The position numbers were made by a program, and so were the translations under genes. Positions 33,696 to 42,047 of a stretch of 64,000 nt of DNA are shown here, piece by piece. The stretch lies in the NCBI GenBank assembly GCA_900163555.1, contig FUHX01000004.1, positions 62,001 to 126,000 on the forward strand. The letters are read 5' to 3'. This stretch comes from Actinomycetales bacterium JB111 (GTDB taxonomy: Bacteria > Actinomycetota > Actinomycetes > Actinomycetales > Actinomycetaceae). The notes under the pieces are model-generated. The model saw only the letters and a list, made by a program, of their open reading frames with translations. It did not search any database and had not been told where the DNA came from. The number at the start of each line of letters is the position of its first letter. Positions within the stretch are counted from its first letter, which is position 1.

Positions 33696-35039
33696 GTGCC
33701 CCGCCGACCCGCCGACCACCCGGCCGACGACCTGCGCCGCGCCCGGTTCTTCGGGTCGGCCGTCTTCTTCTTCAACGGTCTGGTCTTCGCGTCGCTCGTG
33801 CCGCGACTGCCGGAGATCCGGACCGCCCTCGACCTCGGGCCCGCCGCCTACGGTCTCGTCGTCGCGGCGATGCCGGCCGGGGCCCTGAGCCTCGGACTGC
33901 TCGCCCCGCGCACGATGGCCCGCCTCGGCACCGCGCGGGTGGCGACGCTCGGCATGATCGTCCTCGCCGCCGTCTTCGCGCTCGTCGGCGCCGCCCCGGT
34001 CGCCGTGCTGTTCGCGGCCGGGATGTTCCTCGCGGGCGGGACGGACGCGATCGTCGACGTCGCGCAGAACTCCCACGCCCTGAGGCTGCAGCGGCTCTAC
34101 GGGCGGTCGATCATCACGAGTTTCCACGCCCTGTGGTCGTTCGGCTCGCTCACGGGCGGCGTCCTCGGCTCCGTCGCGGCCGGCGCCGGCCTGCCGGTGG
34201 CCTGGCACATGCTCGTCATCGCGGTGCTCACCTCGCTCGCCATGCTCGCCTCCCGTGGCGGCCTCCTGCCCGACGACGGACCCGCCACCCTCGACACCTC
34301 GCCCGGGTCCGCGCTCCCCGCCGAGGGCGGCCTGGCGACCATCCCCGTCGAGACACCTCGAATCGCGACGGGATCGAGCGATCCCGGTCGCGATTCGAGG
34401 TGTCTCGACGAGAGAAGCGAGCAGGGCGGGGCCAAACAGGACGACCGGGCGGACGGGCCGGTGGCCGGGAGCAGGCGCCCGGTGCGGCCGTGGGCCATGC
34501 TCGCGGTCCTCGGCGCGATCGGCACCGTCGGCGCGATGGTCGAGGACGGCGGGTCGAACTGGTCCGGCGTCCACCTCGACGTCACCCACCACCTGTCGCC
34601 GGGCATCACCGGGCTGGGCTTCGTGCTGTTCACGGCCGGCATGCTCGCCGCCCGGCTGCTGGCCGACCGCGTCATCGACCGGTTCGGCCGCCGCGCGGTG
34701 GTCGGCGTCGGCGGGCTCGGGGTGGCCGTCGGGTTCGCCCTCGCCGCCCTGTGGCCGGAGCCGGTCGCGGCGGTCGCGGGCTTCGCGATCGCCGGCGTCG
34801 GGACCGCGGCCCTCATCCCGCTCGCCATGGACGCGGCGGACGAGATCGTCGGGCTCGCACCGGGCGTCGGGCTCACGGTCGTCAGCTGGGTCCTGCGCGC
34901 GGGTTCGCTGCTCTCACCGGTGGTCGTCGGTGCGGTCGCCGAGGTGACGGGCGTCGGGCACGCGCTCCTGCTCATCGCGGCGGCCGGCGCGATCGTGGCC
35001 GTCTGCTCGCGCGCCCTGCCTGCCCGCCGGGCCGGTTGA
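33696..35039 (+). CDS. MFS transporter with an inserted palindrome in its central loop
   Basis: The roughly 447-residue carrier has 12 helices, split six and six by a long central loop. The N-half has NGLVFASLVPRLPEIR; the C-half starts RPWAMLAVLGAIGTVGA. Within the loop (bases 34346-34410) lies a near-perfect 65-bp hairpin translated in frame as part of VETPRIATGSSDPGRDSR. The palindrome has the look of a mobile repeat that has been accepted into the protein. GTG 33696 is preferred because of TAGCGT; GTG 33687 is an alternative. The substrate is unknown; relatives include FucP/bypass-of-growth-type carriers. Confidence 0.85.
   Translation: MPRRPADHPADDLRRARFFGSAVFFFNGLVFASLVPRLPEIRTALDLGPAAYGLVVAAMPAGALSLGLLAPRTMARLGTARVATLGMIVLAAVFALVGAAPVAVLFAAGMFLAGGTDAIVDVAQNSHALRLQRLYGRSIITSFHALWSFGSLTGGVLGSVAAGAGLPVAWHMLVIAVLTSLAMLASRGGLLPDDGPATLDTSPGSALPAEGGLATIPVETPRIATGSSDPGRDSRCLDERSEQGGAKQDDRADGPVAGSRRPVRPWAMLAVLGAIGTVGAMVEDGGSNWSGVHLDVTHHLSPGITGLGFVLFTAGMLAARLLADRVIDRFGRRAVVGVGGLGVAVGFALAALWPEPVAAVAGFAIAGVGTAALIPLAMDAADEIVGLAPGVGLTVVSWVLRAGSLLSPVVVGAVAEVTGVGHALLLIAAAGAIVAVCSRALPARRAG
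34346..34410. repeat. Palindromic element inside MFS coding sequence
   Basis: The left arm (34346-34374, beginning CGTCGAGACACCTCGAATCG) and right arm (34381-34410, ending CGAGGTGTCTCGACG) are complementary except for one inserted base. The loop is 6 nt. A related copy lies at 58724-58790. Confidence 0.9.
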
Positions 35040-35073
35040 TCACGCGACGAACCCGAGCGGCCCGCCCGTCCGC

Positions 35074-35592
35074 CTAACCGCGGACCTGGTCGAGCAGCCC
35101 TTCGTGCTCCAGCAGGGCCCGCTTGTGGTCCAGCCCGAAGTAGTAGCCGCCGAGCGTCCGGTCCGCCGTGACGATCCGGTGGCACGGCACCACGACCGGG
35201 ATCACGTTGACGGCGCACGCCCGCCCTGCCGCGCGGTGCGCCGACGGGCTGCCCGACGACGCCGCCAGCTCCGCGTACGTCGCGACGCCGCGCACCTTGC
35301 GCATGGCCTCCCACGCCCGCTGCGTGAACGGGCCCCCGGGCTGGCGCACCTCGAGCGCCTCCAGCGCGGTCACCTCGCCGGCGGCGTATCGCGCGAACGC
35401 GTCGACCACCCGCGTCACGGCGGGCGTGCTCGCGCCGTCGTCCACCACGACGTCGTCCGGACCGAGCCCGAGGCGGCCCAGTATGTCGTCCGCGCCGAAC
35501 AGCGAGGTGCCGAGCAGGACACCCGTACCCGGCTCGAGGACGACCGCCAGCGGCCCGGTCGGGGTGGGCACGGAGAGAATGTGCGGTGTCAT
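35074..35592 (-). CDS. ogt: Methylated-DNA--protein-cysteine methyltransferase
   Basis: The 172-residue protein has the alkyl-acceptor motif VVPCHRIV (Cys137), preceded by AAGRACAVNV and followed by LGGYYFGLDHKRALLEHEG. It removes O6-alkylguanine adducts by irreversible self-alkylation. ATG 35592 overlaps the Ada-AlkA stop as ATGA, giving a two-gene alkylation-repair operon. In-frame sequence upstream to 35790 belongs to the Ada-AlkA coding region read in another frame. Confidence 0.93.
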   Translation of the reverse strand: MTPHILSVPTPTGPLAVVLEPGTGVLLGTSLFGADDILGRLGLGPDDVVVDDGASTPAVTRVVDAFARYAAGEVTALEALEVRQPGGPFTQRAWEAMRKVRGVATYAELAASSGSPSAHRAAGRACAVNVIPVVVPCHRIVTADRTLGGYYFGLDHKRALLEHEGLLDQVRG

Positions 35593-37148
35593 CGTGACTC
35601 CAGATCGTCGGTCCATAGGTGGGTGGTGGCGTACGCGCGCCAGGGCCTCCAGGCCTCGGCCAGCGCGACGACGTCGTCCGGGCTCGGTCTGCCCGCGGGC
35701 CCCGCGAGGGCCCGCCGGAGGACGAGGTCGCCCGGCGGCAGCGCGTCCGGGTCGCCGAGCGCCCGGACGGCCATGAGGTCGCACGTCCACGGGCCGATGC
35801 CCGGGACGTCGAGCAGCGCCGCACGGACGGCGTCGCGGTCGACCTCCGGGCCGAGGTCGAGCCCTCCGGCGACCGCCTCGGCCGCCGCGTGCAGCGTGCG
35901 GGCACGGGCCGCCGGGATCCGGACCGCCTCACGGATCGCCTCCGGGCCGGCCTCAGCGAGCCGCTCCGGGCGAGGGAAGGCGAGCGCCCCCTCCGCGATC
36001 TGTGTCGGATCGCCGAACGCAGCTGCCAGGCGGCTCGTGAACGTGCGCGTGGCGGCCAGCGAGATCTGCTGCCCGAGGATCGCGGCCGTCAGCGTGCGGA
36101 ACGGGTCCAGGCTGCCGAGGACACGCAGCCCCGGACGCCGATCGACGAGCGGCACCAGGCGCGGGTCGGGCCGCAGCCGTGAGGCGACGGCCCCCGGGTC
36201 CGCGTCCAGGTCCAGCCACCGCCGGACGGCGGCCACCACGGGCGTCAGGTCGGCCAGCGACGCGACCCGGACCTGCACGGGAACGGCCGCGCGGTCGCCG
36301 GCCCAGGGACCCGAGCCGGCGCCGGTGGTCGCCGGGGGGAGCTCCGCCAGGTCCACGCCGACGAACGCCGTGCTCCCGGGCGCCGGCAGCGTGGCCCGGG
36401 CCCATGCCTCCTCTACCGCGCCGCCGCGGCCGGCCGTCTCCACCCCGGCGATGGCGTGGACCGCGATGGCGTCGGCCAGGCGCGGGCCGTCGAACGGCCG
36501 GCGGACCGGCAGACGGAGCGCCACCTGGACGCCGGCGGCCGGCCGCCGTCCCTCGCTCTCCGCCTCGGGCCTGGCGCCGCGAGACGCGCGTGCCCGGATC
36601 TCGATCGGGCTCGCGCCGAGCTCCGCCCGCAGCACCTCGTTGCACTGTCGGATCGATCCGAACCCGGCCGCGAACGCGACGTCGGCCACCGGCAGCGCGG
36701 TCTGCTCCAGCAGCATCCGTGCCGCCTGCGCGCGACGCGTGCGCGCCAGCCGCACCGGGCTCGTCCCCAGCTCGCCGACGACCAGTCGGTGGAGGTGCCG
36801 CGGCGTGACGCCCAGGCGCGCGGCCAGGCCGTCCACGCCCACCTCGTCCACGACGCCGTCGCGGATGGCCCTCAGCGCCCGGTCCACCAGCTGCGTCGAG
36901 GCGTCCAGGTCCCGGTGCCCGGGCAGCGCGTCCGGACGGCACCGGCGGCACGCGCGGAACCCGGCCGTGGCCGCCGACGCCGCCGTCACGAAGAAGCGGC
37001 AGTTCTCCGGCCGCGGCATGCGGGCCGGGCAGGACGGGCGGCAGTACACGCCGGTCGACGTCACCCCGAGGTAGACGCGGCCGTCCCAGCGGGTGTCGCG
37101 CGCCGCGCAGGCCGCGTATGCCACCGAGGGGTCCAGGTCCGTGTCCAC
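35589..37148 (-). CDS. Ada-AlkA fusion: methylphosphotriester regulator plus 3-methyladenine glycosylase
   Basis: The 519-residue protein starts with an Ada zinc domain: Cys36, Cys40, Cys67 and Cys70 (GVYCRPSCPARMP, RACRRC) match Ada spacing, with Cys36 the likely methyl acceptor. An AraC HTH (about 85-185, GFGSIRQCNEVLRAELG) follows, then an AlkA N-domain and an HhH-GPD glycosylase (LDVPGIGPWTCDLMA, catalytic Asp in PPGDLVL). It should sense methylated phosphates, activate alkylation genes and excise methylated bases. GTG 37148 (CACAGT 6 nt upstream) is preferred over ATG 37199. Confidence 0.92.
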   Translation of the reverse strand: MDTDLDPSVAYAACAARDTRWDGRVYLGVTSTGVYCRPSCPARMPRPENCRFFVTAASAATAGFRACRRCRPDALPGHRDLDASTQLVDRALRAIRDGVVDEVGVDGLAARLGVTPRHLHRLVVGELGTSPVRLARTRRAQAARMLLEQTALPVADVAFAAGFGSIRQCNEVLRAELGASPIEIRARASRGARPEAESEGRRPAAGVQVALRLPVRRPFDGPRLADAIAVHAIAGVETAGRGGAVEEAWARATLPAPGSTAFVGVDLAELPPATTGAGSGPWAGDRAAVPVQVRVASLADLTPVVAAVRRWLDLDADPGAVASRLRPDPRLVPLVDRRPGLRVLGSLDPFRTLTAAILGQQISLAATRTFTSRLAAAFGDPTQIAEGALAFPRPERLAEAGPEAIREAVRIPAARARTLHAAAEAVAGGLDLGPEVDRDAVRAALLDVPGIGPWTCDLMAVRALGDPDALPPGDLVLRRALAGPAGRPSPDDVVALAEAWRPWRAYATTHLWTDDLESR

Positions 37149-37250
37149 TCCCCAACTGTGCACCACGGTCGCCGCTCTGCGCTGGCGGTTTTCGGACATG
37201 ACGGCGAGAGCCGCATCGGCCCGGGACTACCCGGAGACCGCGCCGTCCAC

Positions 37251-37320
37251 CGAGTGGAGGTGTGGGACATCGAGCGGAGGGGGTACAGACCCTCCACTCG
37301 AGGCATTGCCCCTCCACTCG
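37251..37320. repeat. Four 10-mers at exact 20-bp spacing upstream of ada-alkA
   Basis: CGAGTGGAGG (37251), CGAGCGGAGG (37271), CCTCCACTCG (37291) and CCTCCACTCG (37311) start exactly 20 bp apart. The last two are the reverse complement of the first two (one mismatch in the second). They lie in the 272-bp gap between the SRPBCC stop and the ada-alkA start. The array may be an operator set or a double-hairpin terminator. Confidence 0.75.
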
Positions 37321-37420
37321 ATGGCGCACGGCGCGCCCGGAGCCGGGCCACCCGGCCAGGGCGCACGGACAGGCCTGGTGGACCACCGGGCCCCAACCGC
37401 GCCTCGCGACCGCCGCCCGG

Positions 37421-37846
37421 TCAGTGCGCGTTGTCGTACAGCTTTACCAGGGACGCCAGCAGCTGCGTCCACGCCTCCCGCAGGCGCTCCGGATCGTCCT
37501 GCCGGGTCTGGTGCACCACCGTCAGGCGCGTGCCGAAGCCGCGCTCCTCCAGCGTGTACGTCACGTGGTCCGGCTCCTGGCCGGCGGGCGGCTCGTCGCC
37601 CTCCAGCAGCCAGTTCAGCACGAAGCGTTCCGGCTGCTTGCGCTCCAGCACCCAGCCGCGCACGGCCACGCCGAGGCGCCGGGACGCCACCCGGTACGGC
37701 TGGTTGATGCGGTTCGGCACGTCGAACGTCGCGTCGCCGGCGTCCGACCACCACCACGGCGCAAGACCGACCGCGGTCGTGGTGGCCCGCCAGACCTCGG
37801 GCCGCGGTGCGGCCACGTCGACGGAGACGGTGATGTCAGTGGTCAT
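37421..37846 (-). CDS. SRPBCC/AHSA1-like protein
   Basis: This 141-residue START/Bet v1-fold protein opens ITVSVDVAAPRPEVWRATT and carries GLAPWWWSDAG and the C-terminal helix AWTQLLASLVKLY typical of AHSA1-type proteins. These bind hydrophobic ligands or Hsp90-like partners; the role here is unknown. ATG 37846 has GGGAGTCC upstream; a nine-codon extension to 37873 is less likely. The gene sits between the ion channel and ada-alkA on the same strand. Confidence 0.8.
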   Translation of the reverse strand: MTTDITVSVDVAAPRPEVWRATTTAVGLAPWWWSDAGDATFDVPNRINQPYRVASRRLGVAVRGWVLERKQPERFVLNWLLEGDEPPAGQEPDHVTYTLEERGFGTRLTVVHQTRQDDPERLREAWTQLLASLVKLYDNAH

Positions 37847-37953
37847 GGCGGACTCCCGTGTCAGGCAATACACCTAACGTAGCCGTGAATCGCGTCACGC
37901 GTGCGCGCCCGGATCGCCGTTCCACCATCCGTCACCGACGGCCCACCTGCCGG

Positions 37954-39003
37954 TCACTTCGGCTGCAGCGCGTCCACCTGGGAACGCAGCGCCCGCAGCT
38001 CCTGAAGGACGGCGGCCATCTGCTCCGCGGACGCCGCGCCGCTGTCACGATCCGCGCCCGCAGCCGCGCCGGCCGACCCCACGGCACCGTTCCGGTCGCC
38101 CATGGTGTCGTCGCTCGCGTCCTCCCCGACGACGACCGGCGAGTCTCCCGCACGCTCGCCTCCACGCGCACGCAGGTCACTCTCCGACCCGACGACGTCG
38201 CCCGACGCCTCCTCCTCGTCCTCCCCGTCCGGCCGTTCCTGCCCCATGGTCTGCATGGTGTCGACGATGACGGCGATGAACAGGTTGAGGATGGTGAAGG
38301 CCGCCGCCAGGATGAAGATGACGAAGAAGATCCACGCCATCGGGCTCACCTCGAGGATCGGCCGCACGATGCCCATCGCCCAGCTCTCCAAGGTCATGAC
38401 CTGGAACAGGGTGAACAGGGAGTCCCCGAGCGAACCGAAGTACTCAGGAAAGTCCTGGCCGAACAGCACGGTGGCCATCACGGCCGAGACGTAGAAGATG
38501 ATGCCGAGCAGCAGGGCGATGGAGCCGATGCCGGGCAGGGACCGCATGAGCGCCTCGACGATGAACCGCAGCCGCGGCAGCGCGGACACGAGGCGCAGCA
38601 CCCGGAGCACGCGCAGGGACCTGAGCACCGACAGCGCCCCACTGCCCGGGACGAGGGCGATCCCGACCACGAGGAAGTCGAAGACATTCCACCCGTCGCG
38701 GAAGAACCTCGGGCCGAACGCGACCAGCTTCGCCGCGATCTCGACGATGAAGACGGCCAGGCACGCCTTGTCGACGACGTGGATCACGCCGCCGACCGAA
38801 CTCATGACCGTCTGCGACGTCTCGAGCCCGAGCGTGACCGCGTTGAGCAGGATCACCCAGATGACGACCGTCTGGACCGGCTTCGACAGGACCCACTCGC
38901 CGAGCCGGTCCCGCCACGGTGACCGTGCTGGACCACCCCCGGCGCGGGACGTGGGAGCGGACCCCGGTTCGGTCGGTTCGAGGGTGACGGTCGTGCTGGA
39001 CAT
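37954..39003 (-). CDS. Voltage-gated sodium channel, BacNav type
   Basis: The 349-residue six-helix channel subunit has an S4 helix with Arg128, 131, 134 and 137 at every third position (VLRSLRVLRVLRLV). The pore loop carries selectivity filter TLESW (204-208), identical to NaChBac, and S6 is ILNLFIAVIVDTM. The C-terminal ~95 residues are acidic and end in a short coiled coil (VLQELRALRSQVDALQ), as in BacNav tetramers. It would conduct Na+ on depolarisation. The DEEEE stretch and Asp/Gly-rich linker before the coil are long. The start has GGAGA upstream. Confidence 0.93.
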   Translation of the reverse strand: MSSTTVTLEPTEPGSAPTSRAGGGPARSPWRDRLGEWVLSKPVQTVVIWVILLNAVTLGLETSQTVMSSVGGVIHVVDKACLAVFIVEIAAKLVAFGPRFFRDGWNVFDFLVVGIALVPGSGALSVLRSLRVLRVLRLVSALPRLRFIVEALMRSLPGIGSIALLLGIIFYVSAVMATVLFGQDFPEYFGSLGDSLFTLFQVMTLESWAMGIVRPILEVSPMAWIFFVIFILAAAFTILNLFIAVIVDTMQTMGQERPDGEDEEEASGDVVGSESDLRARGGERAGDSPVVVGEDASDDTMGDRNGAVGSAGAAAGADRDSGAASAEQMAAVLQELRALRSQVDALQPK

Positions 39004-39333
39004 GTGTGTTCTCCGGGTGCGACGCCGGGGCGCCAGGTGTGCGGGGCCGGGTCCGGTCGCGGGTCGTCACCGCCCGGGACCGGGCGGGCCACCATGCCTG
39101 CGAGCAGGTGCACGGCGCGGATATCCCTGATGCATAGTGCCGAACGAGGTCGGCGCAGGGGGAGGAATGAGACGGGGAGAACACACCACCGTCCGTCCGA
39201 CGACTCGTGAGCCACGCCTCATCATGCAAAGGAATGAATCCGGACGGCCCCTGGTTGCGATCAGTGCCGGACAATGCCCGGCCGGTGGCGCACGCGATTC
39301 GCCGCCGATCCGACCAGACTTTTGGGAGCCTCC
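39004..39333. other. 330-bp divergent intergenic region
   Basis: This lies between the sodium channel (-) and FMN reductase (+). It is slightly more AT-rich than its surroundings, with a CATAGT at 39132-39137 and a GGGGGAGGAATG further on. I see no convincing promoter pair, gene or repeat. Confidence 0.4.
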
Positions 39334-39906
39334 ATGAAGATCGGCATCATCGTTGGATCCGTCCGCGACTCGCGCAACGGGACGTCCGTCGCCCAGTGGG
39401 TCGCGAACGCCGCCGCGTCGCAGGACGACGCCGACTTCGAGGTCGTGGAGCTCCGCGACTTCAACCTGCCGATCCTCACCGACCCTGTCGTCCCCGGCGC
39501 GGCGAACCGCGAGTACGGCACCGAGGAGGCCCGCACATGGGGCCGAAAGATCGACGAGTTCGACGGCTTCGTGTTCGTCACTCCTGAGTACAACCACGGC
39601 GTCCCGGGCGCGTTCAAGAACGCGTTCGACTCGATCGCCCCGGAGTGGATGCACAAGTCCGTCGGCATGGTCTCCTACGGCGCCGACGGCGGCGTGCGGG
39701 CGGTCGAGCAGTGGCGCCAGATCGTCGCCAACATGCAGATGGTGGCCGTCCGCCACCAGATCTCCCTCAGCCTGTTCACCGAGTTCGACGAGAACGGCGT
39801 CGCACCGAACGAGCGTCGCACCGGCGAGCTGGCCGCGCTGCTGACCGAGGTCGTCGACATGGCCCGCGTCCTCGCCCCGCGCCGCGAGGCCGTCGTCCCG
39901 GCCTGA
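39334..39906 (+). CDS. NADPH-dependent FMN reductase family protein
   Basis: This 190-residue flavodoxin-fold protein begins KIGIIVGSVRDSRNGTSV (phosphate-binding loop for FMN) and contains the family motif FVTPEYNHGVPGAFKNAFDS. Members reduce quinones, azo dyes, chromate or flavins using NAD(P)H. ATG 39334 has GGGAGCC upstream. It is monocistronic and convergent with nagB. The true substrate is unclear. Confidence 0.9.
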   Translation: MKIGIIVGSVRDSRNGTSVAQWVANAAASQDDADFEVVELRDFNLPILTDPVVPGAANREYGTEEARTWGRKIDEFDGFVFVTPEYNHGVPGAFKNAFDSIAPEWMHKSVGMVSYGADGGVRAVEQWRQIVANMQMVAVRHQISLSLFTEFDENGVAPNERRTGELAALLTEVVDMARVLAPRREAVVPA

Positions 39907-39955
39907 CCGCCGCACCCACGGTCGCCCGGGGCTGGGCGGGCCGCTCGCGGCCCGC

Positions 39956-40729
39956 TCAGCCCCTGCGGACGCGGCCGGCGTCCAGCCGACTCGCGGCTGC
40001 GTCGTCGAGCACGACCGTCACCCGGCCGTGCAGCTGGAGGGACGACGCCGGGCAGCGCGGGTCCACCGGTCCGGCGACCATCGCGGCGATCGCCTCGGCC
40101 TTGGCCACGCCGGTCGCGATGAGCACGGCGCACAGGGAGTCGCCGATCGTGCCGAGCCCCTGCGTGATCGCGAGGGTCGGGACGTCGTCGATCGATCCGA
40201 AGAACCGCGCGTTGTCGGAGCGGGTCCGCTCCGCCAGCTCGACCACGTGCGTGCGGGAATCAAGAGGGGTGCCCGGCTCGTTGAACCCGATGTGACCGTT
40301 CGCCCCGATCCCCAGGATCTGCACGTCGATGCCGCCCGCGTCGGCGATCGCCCGGTCGTACGCGGCCGCGGCGGCGTCGTGGTCGGACGTCCCCGTGTCG
40401 GGCACGTGCACGGCGTCCGGCGGCAGCCCGAGCGGCACGCGGACGGTCCGGTCGACCACCTCGTGATAGCTCTCCGGGTGGTCCGCGGGCAGGCCGATGT
40501 ACTCGTCCAGCGCGAACGCGCTCACGCCCGCGAGGTCGACCCGCCCGAGCCGCGCGAGCTCGGCCACGTGCCGGTAGGCGTCCAGCGGCGAGGAACCGGT
40601 GGCCACCCCGAGCACGGGGCGGGACCCGTCCTCGTCCCTGCGACGACCCGCGGCAGCCAGCTCGTCCGCGACCACCTCGGCCGCGACGATCCCGGCGCGG
40701 TCCGCGTCCGGAACGACGATCACGTCCAT
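39956..40729 (-). CDS. nagB: Glucosamine-6-phosphate deaminase
   Basis: The 257-residue enzyme has the GATGSSPLDAY-like phosphate loop (GVATGSSPLDAY), ALDEYIGL with the general-base Asp, and GIGANGHIGFNEPG with the catalytic His. It converts glucosamine-6-phosphate to fructose-6-phosphate and ammonia. No nagA or PTS gene is next to it. The ATG at 40729 has GAAGGGTGAGG upstream. The GHIGFNEP motif separates it from 6-phosphogluconolactonase relatives. Confidence 0.92.
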   Translation of the reverse strand: MDVIVVPDADRAGIVAAEVVADELAAAGRRRDEDGSRPVLGVATGSSPLDAYRHVAELARLGRVDLAGVSAFALDEYIGLPADHPESYHEVVDRTVRVPLGLPPDAVHVPDTGTSDHDAAAAAYDRAIADAGGIDVQILGIGANGHIGFNEPGTPLDSRTHVVELAERTRSDNARFFGSIDDVPTLAITQGLGTIGDSLCAVLIATGVAKAEAIAAMVAGPVDPRCPASSLQLHGRVTVVLDDAAASRLDAGRVRRG

Positions 40730-41004
40730 GCCTCACCCTTCCGAACGCGGGGCTGGGGCATCGGACCGACGTCGGCACGGCTCCGCGTCTCGCGCCAGAC
40801 CACCCAGTGTGCCAATCCCCGGTCGCCCGCACGACCGCCGTCCGTATCGTGCCCGACCAGGCCCGGCGCGCGGCGCCCGTCGACGGCCGCAGTGGCCGAC
40901 GTCGGCGCTTCGATCTACGGTTGAACCACCGGGCCGGCGCGTGCCGTCACCTGCCACCCACCGTCCATTCTGAGCAAGCGGCCCCGGCCGCAGAAAGGTT
41001 CATC

Positions 41005-41505
41005 ATGGCTTCCACCAACGAGTACACCGTCCCCGGACTGTCCCTCACGAAGGGGCGCGGCGTCGCCGACGAGCTCCAGCACCGGCTGCACGCTCTCAAC
41101 GACCTGCACCTCACGCTCAAGCACGCCCACTGGAACGTGACGGGCCCGAACTTCATCGCGGTCCACGAGATGCTCGACCCGCAGATCGAGCTCGTGCGCG
41201 GCTACGCGGACGAGGTCGCGGAGCGCATCGCCGCCCTCGGCGCCTCCCCGATCGGCACTCCCGGCGCGCTGGTCAAGGACCGCACCTGGGAGGACTACAA
41301 GGTCGGCCGCGGGAACACGCTCGAGCACCTGGCGGCGATCGACTCCGTCTACACCGGCGTCGTCGAGGACCACCGCAAGGCCATCGCCGAGATCGGCGAG
41401 GTCGACCCGATCACCGAGGACATCCTCATCGGCCAGACGGCCGAGCTGGAGAAGTTCCAGTGGTTCGTCCGGGCCCACCTGGACACCCGCGACTCCGAGG
41501 GCTGA
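41005..41505 (+). CDS. dps: Dps-family DNA-binding ferritin-like protein
   Basis: The 166-residue four-helix protein has the Dps ferroxidase residues: His in LKHAHWNVTG and Asp/Glu in FIAVHEMLDPQIE. It stores iron by reaction with H2O2 and protects DNA. The short N-terminus (ASTNEYTVPGLSLTKG) lacks an extended Lys tail. AGAAAGG lies upstream of ATG 41005. It is a monocistronic unit closed by a strong hairpin at 41576. OxyR or starvation control is usual but no operator was recognised. Confidence 0.94.
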   Translation: MASTNEYTVPGLSLTKGRGVADELQHRLHALNDLHLTLKHAHWNVTGPNFIAVHEMLDPQIELVRGYADEVAERIAALGASPIGTPGALVKDRTWEDYKVGRGNTLEHLAAIDSVYTGVVEDHRKAIAEIGEVDPITEDILIGQTAELEKFQWFVRAHLDTRDSEG

Positions 41506-41575
41506 CGACCGACGCCCCGCCCGGAGCGGGGCACGCCGCCCGACGACGATCGGCGGCATCGGCCATCACCGTAAG

Positions 41576-41613
41576 AGCGGCGGGCCGGTCACCATGGTGA
41601 CCGGCCCGCCGCT
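41576..41613. terminator. Bidirectional terminator, 38-bp perfect palindrome
   Basis: Nineteen-nt arms (AGCGGCGGGCCGGTCACCA and its complement) meet at 41594/41595 between dps (+) and the convergent gene ending at 41634 (-). Confidence 0.85.
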
Positions 41614-41633
41614 TCGTCGTCGGGGACGGTGTG

Positions 41634-41978
41634 TCAGACGTCGATGGTGGCGACGACCTCGCCGCCCGCGGACACGACGGCCCCGGCGAGGGACTCCGCT
41701 CCGAGGGCGCCGCCCTGGACGAGCACGGCGACGGACGCGCCCGCCACCGAACCGGTGACGGAGAGGATGCCGAGGTCCTCGGTCACGTAGGCGCGCTCGG
41801 CGCCGGCGAGGCGGGCGACCTCGAAGCCGAGGACGATTCCCCGCGGGCTCGCACCGGTGACGACGACGCCCACCCCCTCGGGCAGCCGGTCGACGACGCC
41901 GCGCGCCTGCGCGGTCACCTCGGCGACGGGGCGGACGTCGGCGGCACCGGCGTCGGAGGCGTTCGACAGCTCGTTCAT
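41634..41978 (-). CDS. Small phosphoribosyltransferase-like protein, degenerate
   Basis: This 114-residue protein has a core reading VVVTGASPRGIVLGFEVARL, then YVTEDLGILSV, then ASVAVLVQGGALGAESLAGAVVSAG. This recalls the fold and order of type I PRTases such as OPRTase, but the acidic PRPP loop (DDxxTTG-like) is replaced by VQGGALGAES. It is about half the length of OPRTase. A PRPP-transferase reaction is therefore doubtful; a ligand-binding or regulatory role is possible. It is preceded by GAAGGGA and lies 69 bp after the MFS gene on the same strand. Confidence 0.5.
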   Translation of the reverse strand: MNELSNASDAGAADVRPVAEVTAQARGVVDRLPEGVGVVVTGASPRGIVLGFEVARLAGAERAYVTEDLGILSVTGSVAGASVAVLVQGGALGAESLAGAVVSAGGEVVATIDV

Positions 41979-42047
41979 GGCGTTCCCTTCGGAAGGAGAG
42001 GACTGATCACGATCGTGTGTTCGGGCGGGCCGACGCGCGCGGCGGCG

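Noticed and set aside
37251-37320. 20-bp phased 10-mers considered as a CRISPR or iteron origin
   Set aside because: There are only four copies, two inverted, with 10-bp gaps and no rep gene; a regulatory array or terminator fits better.
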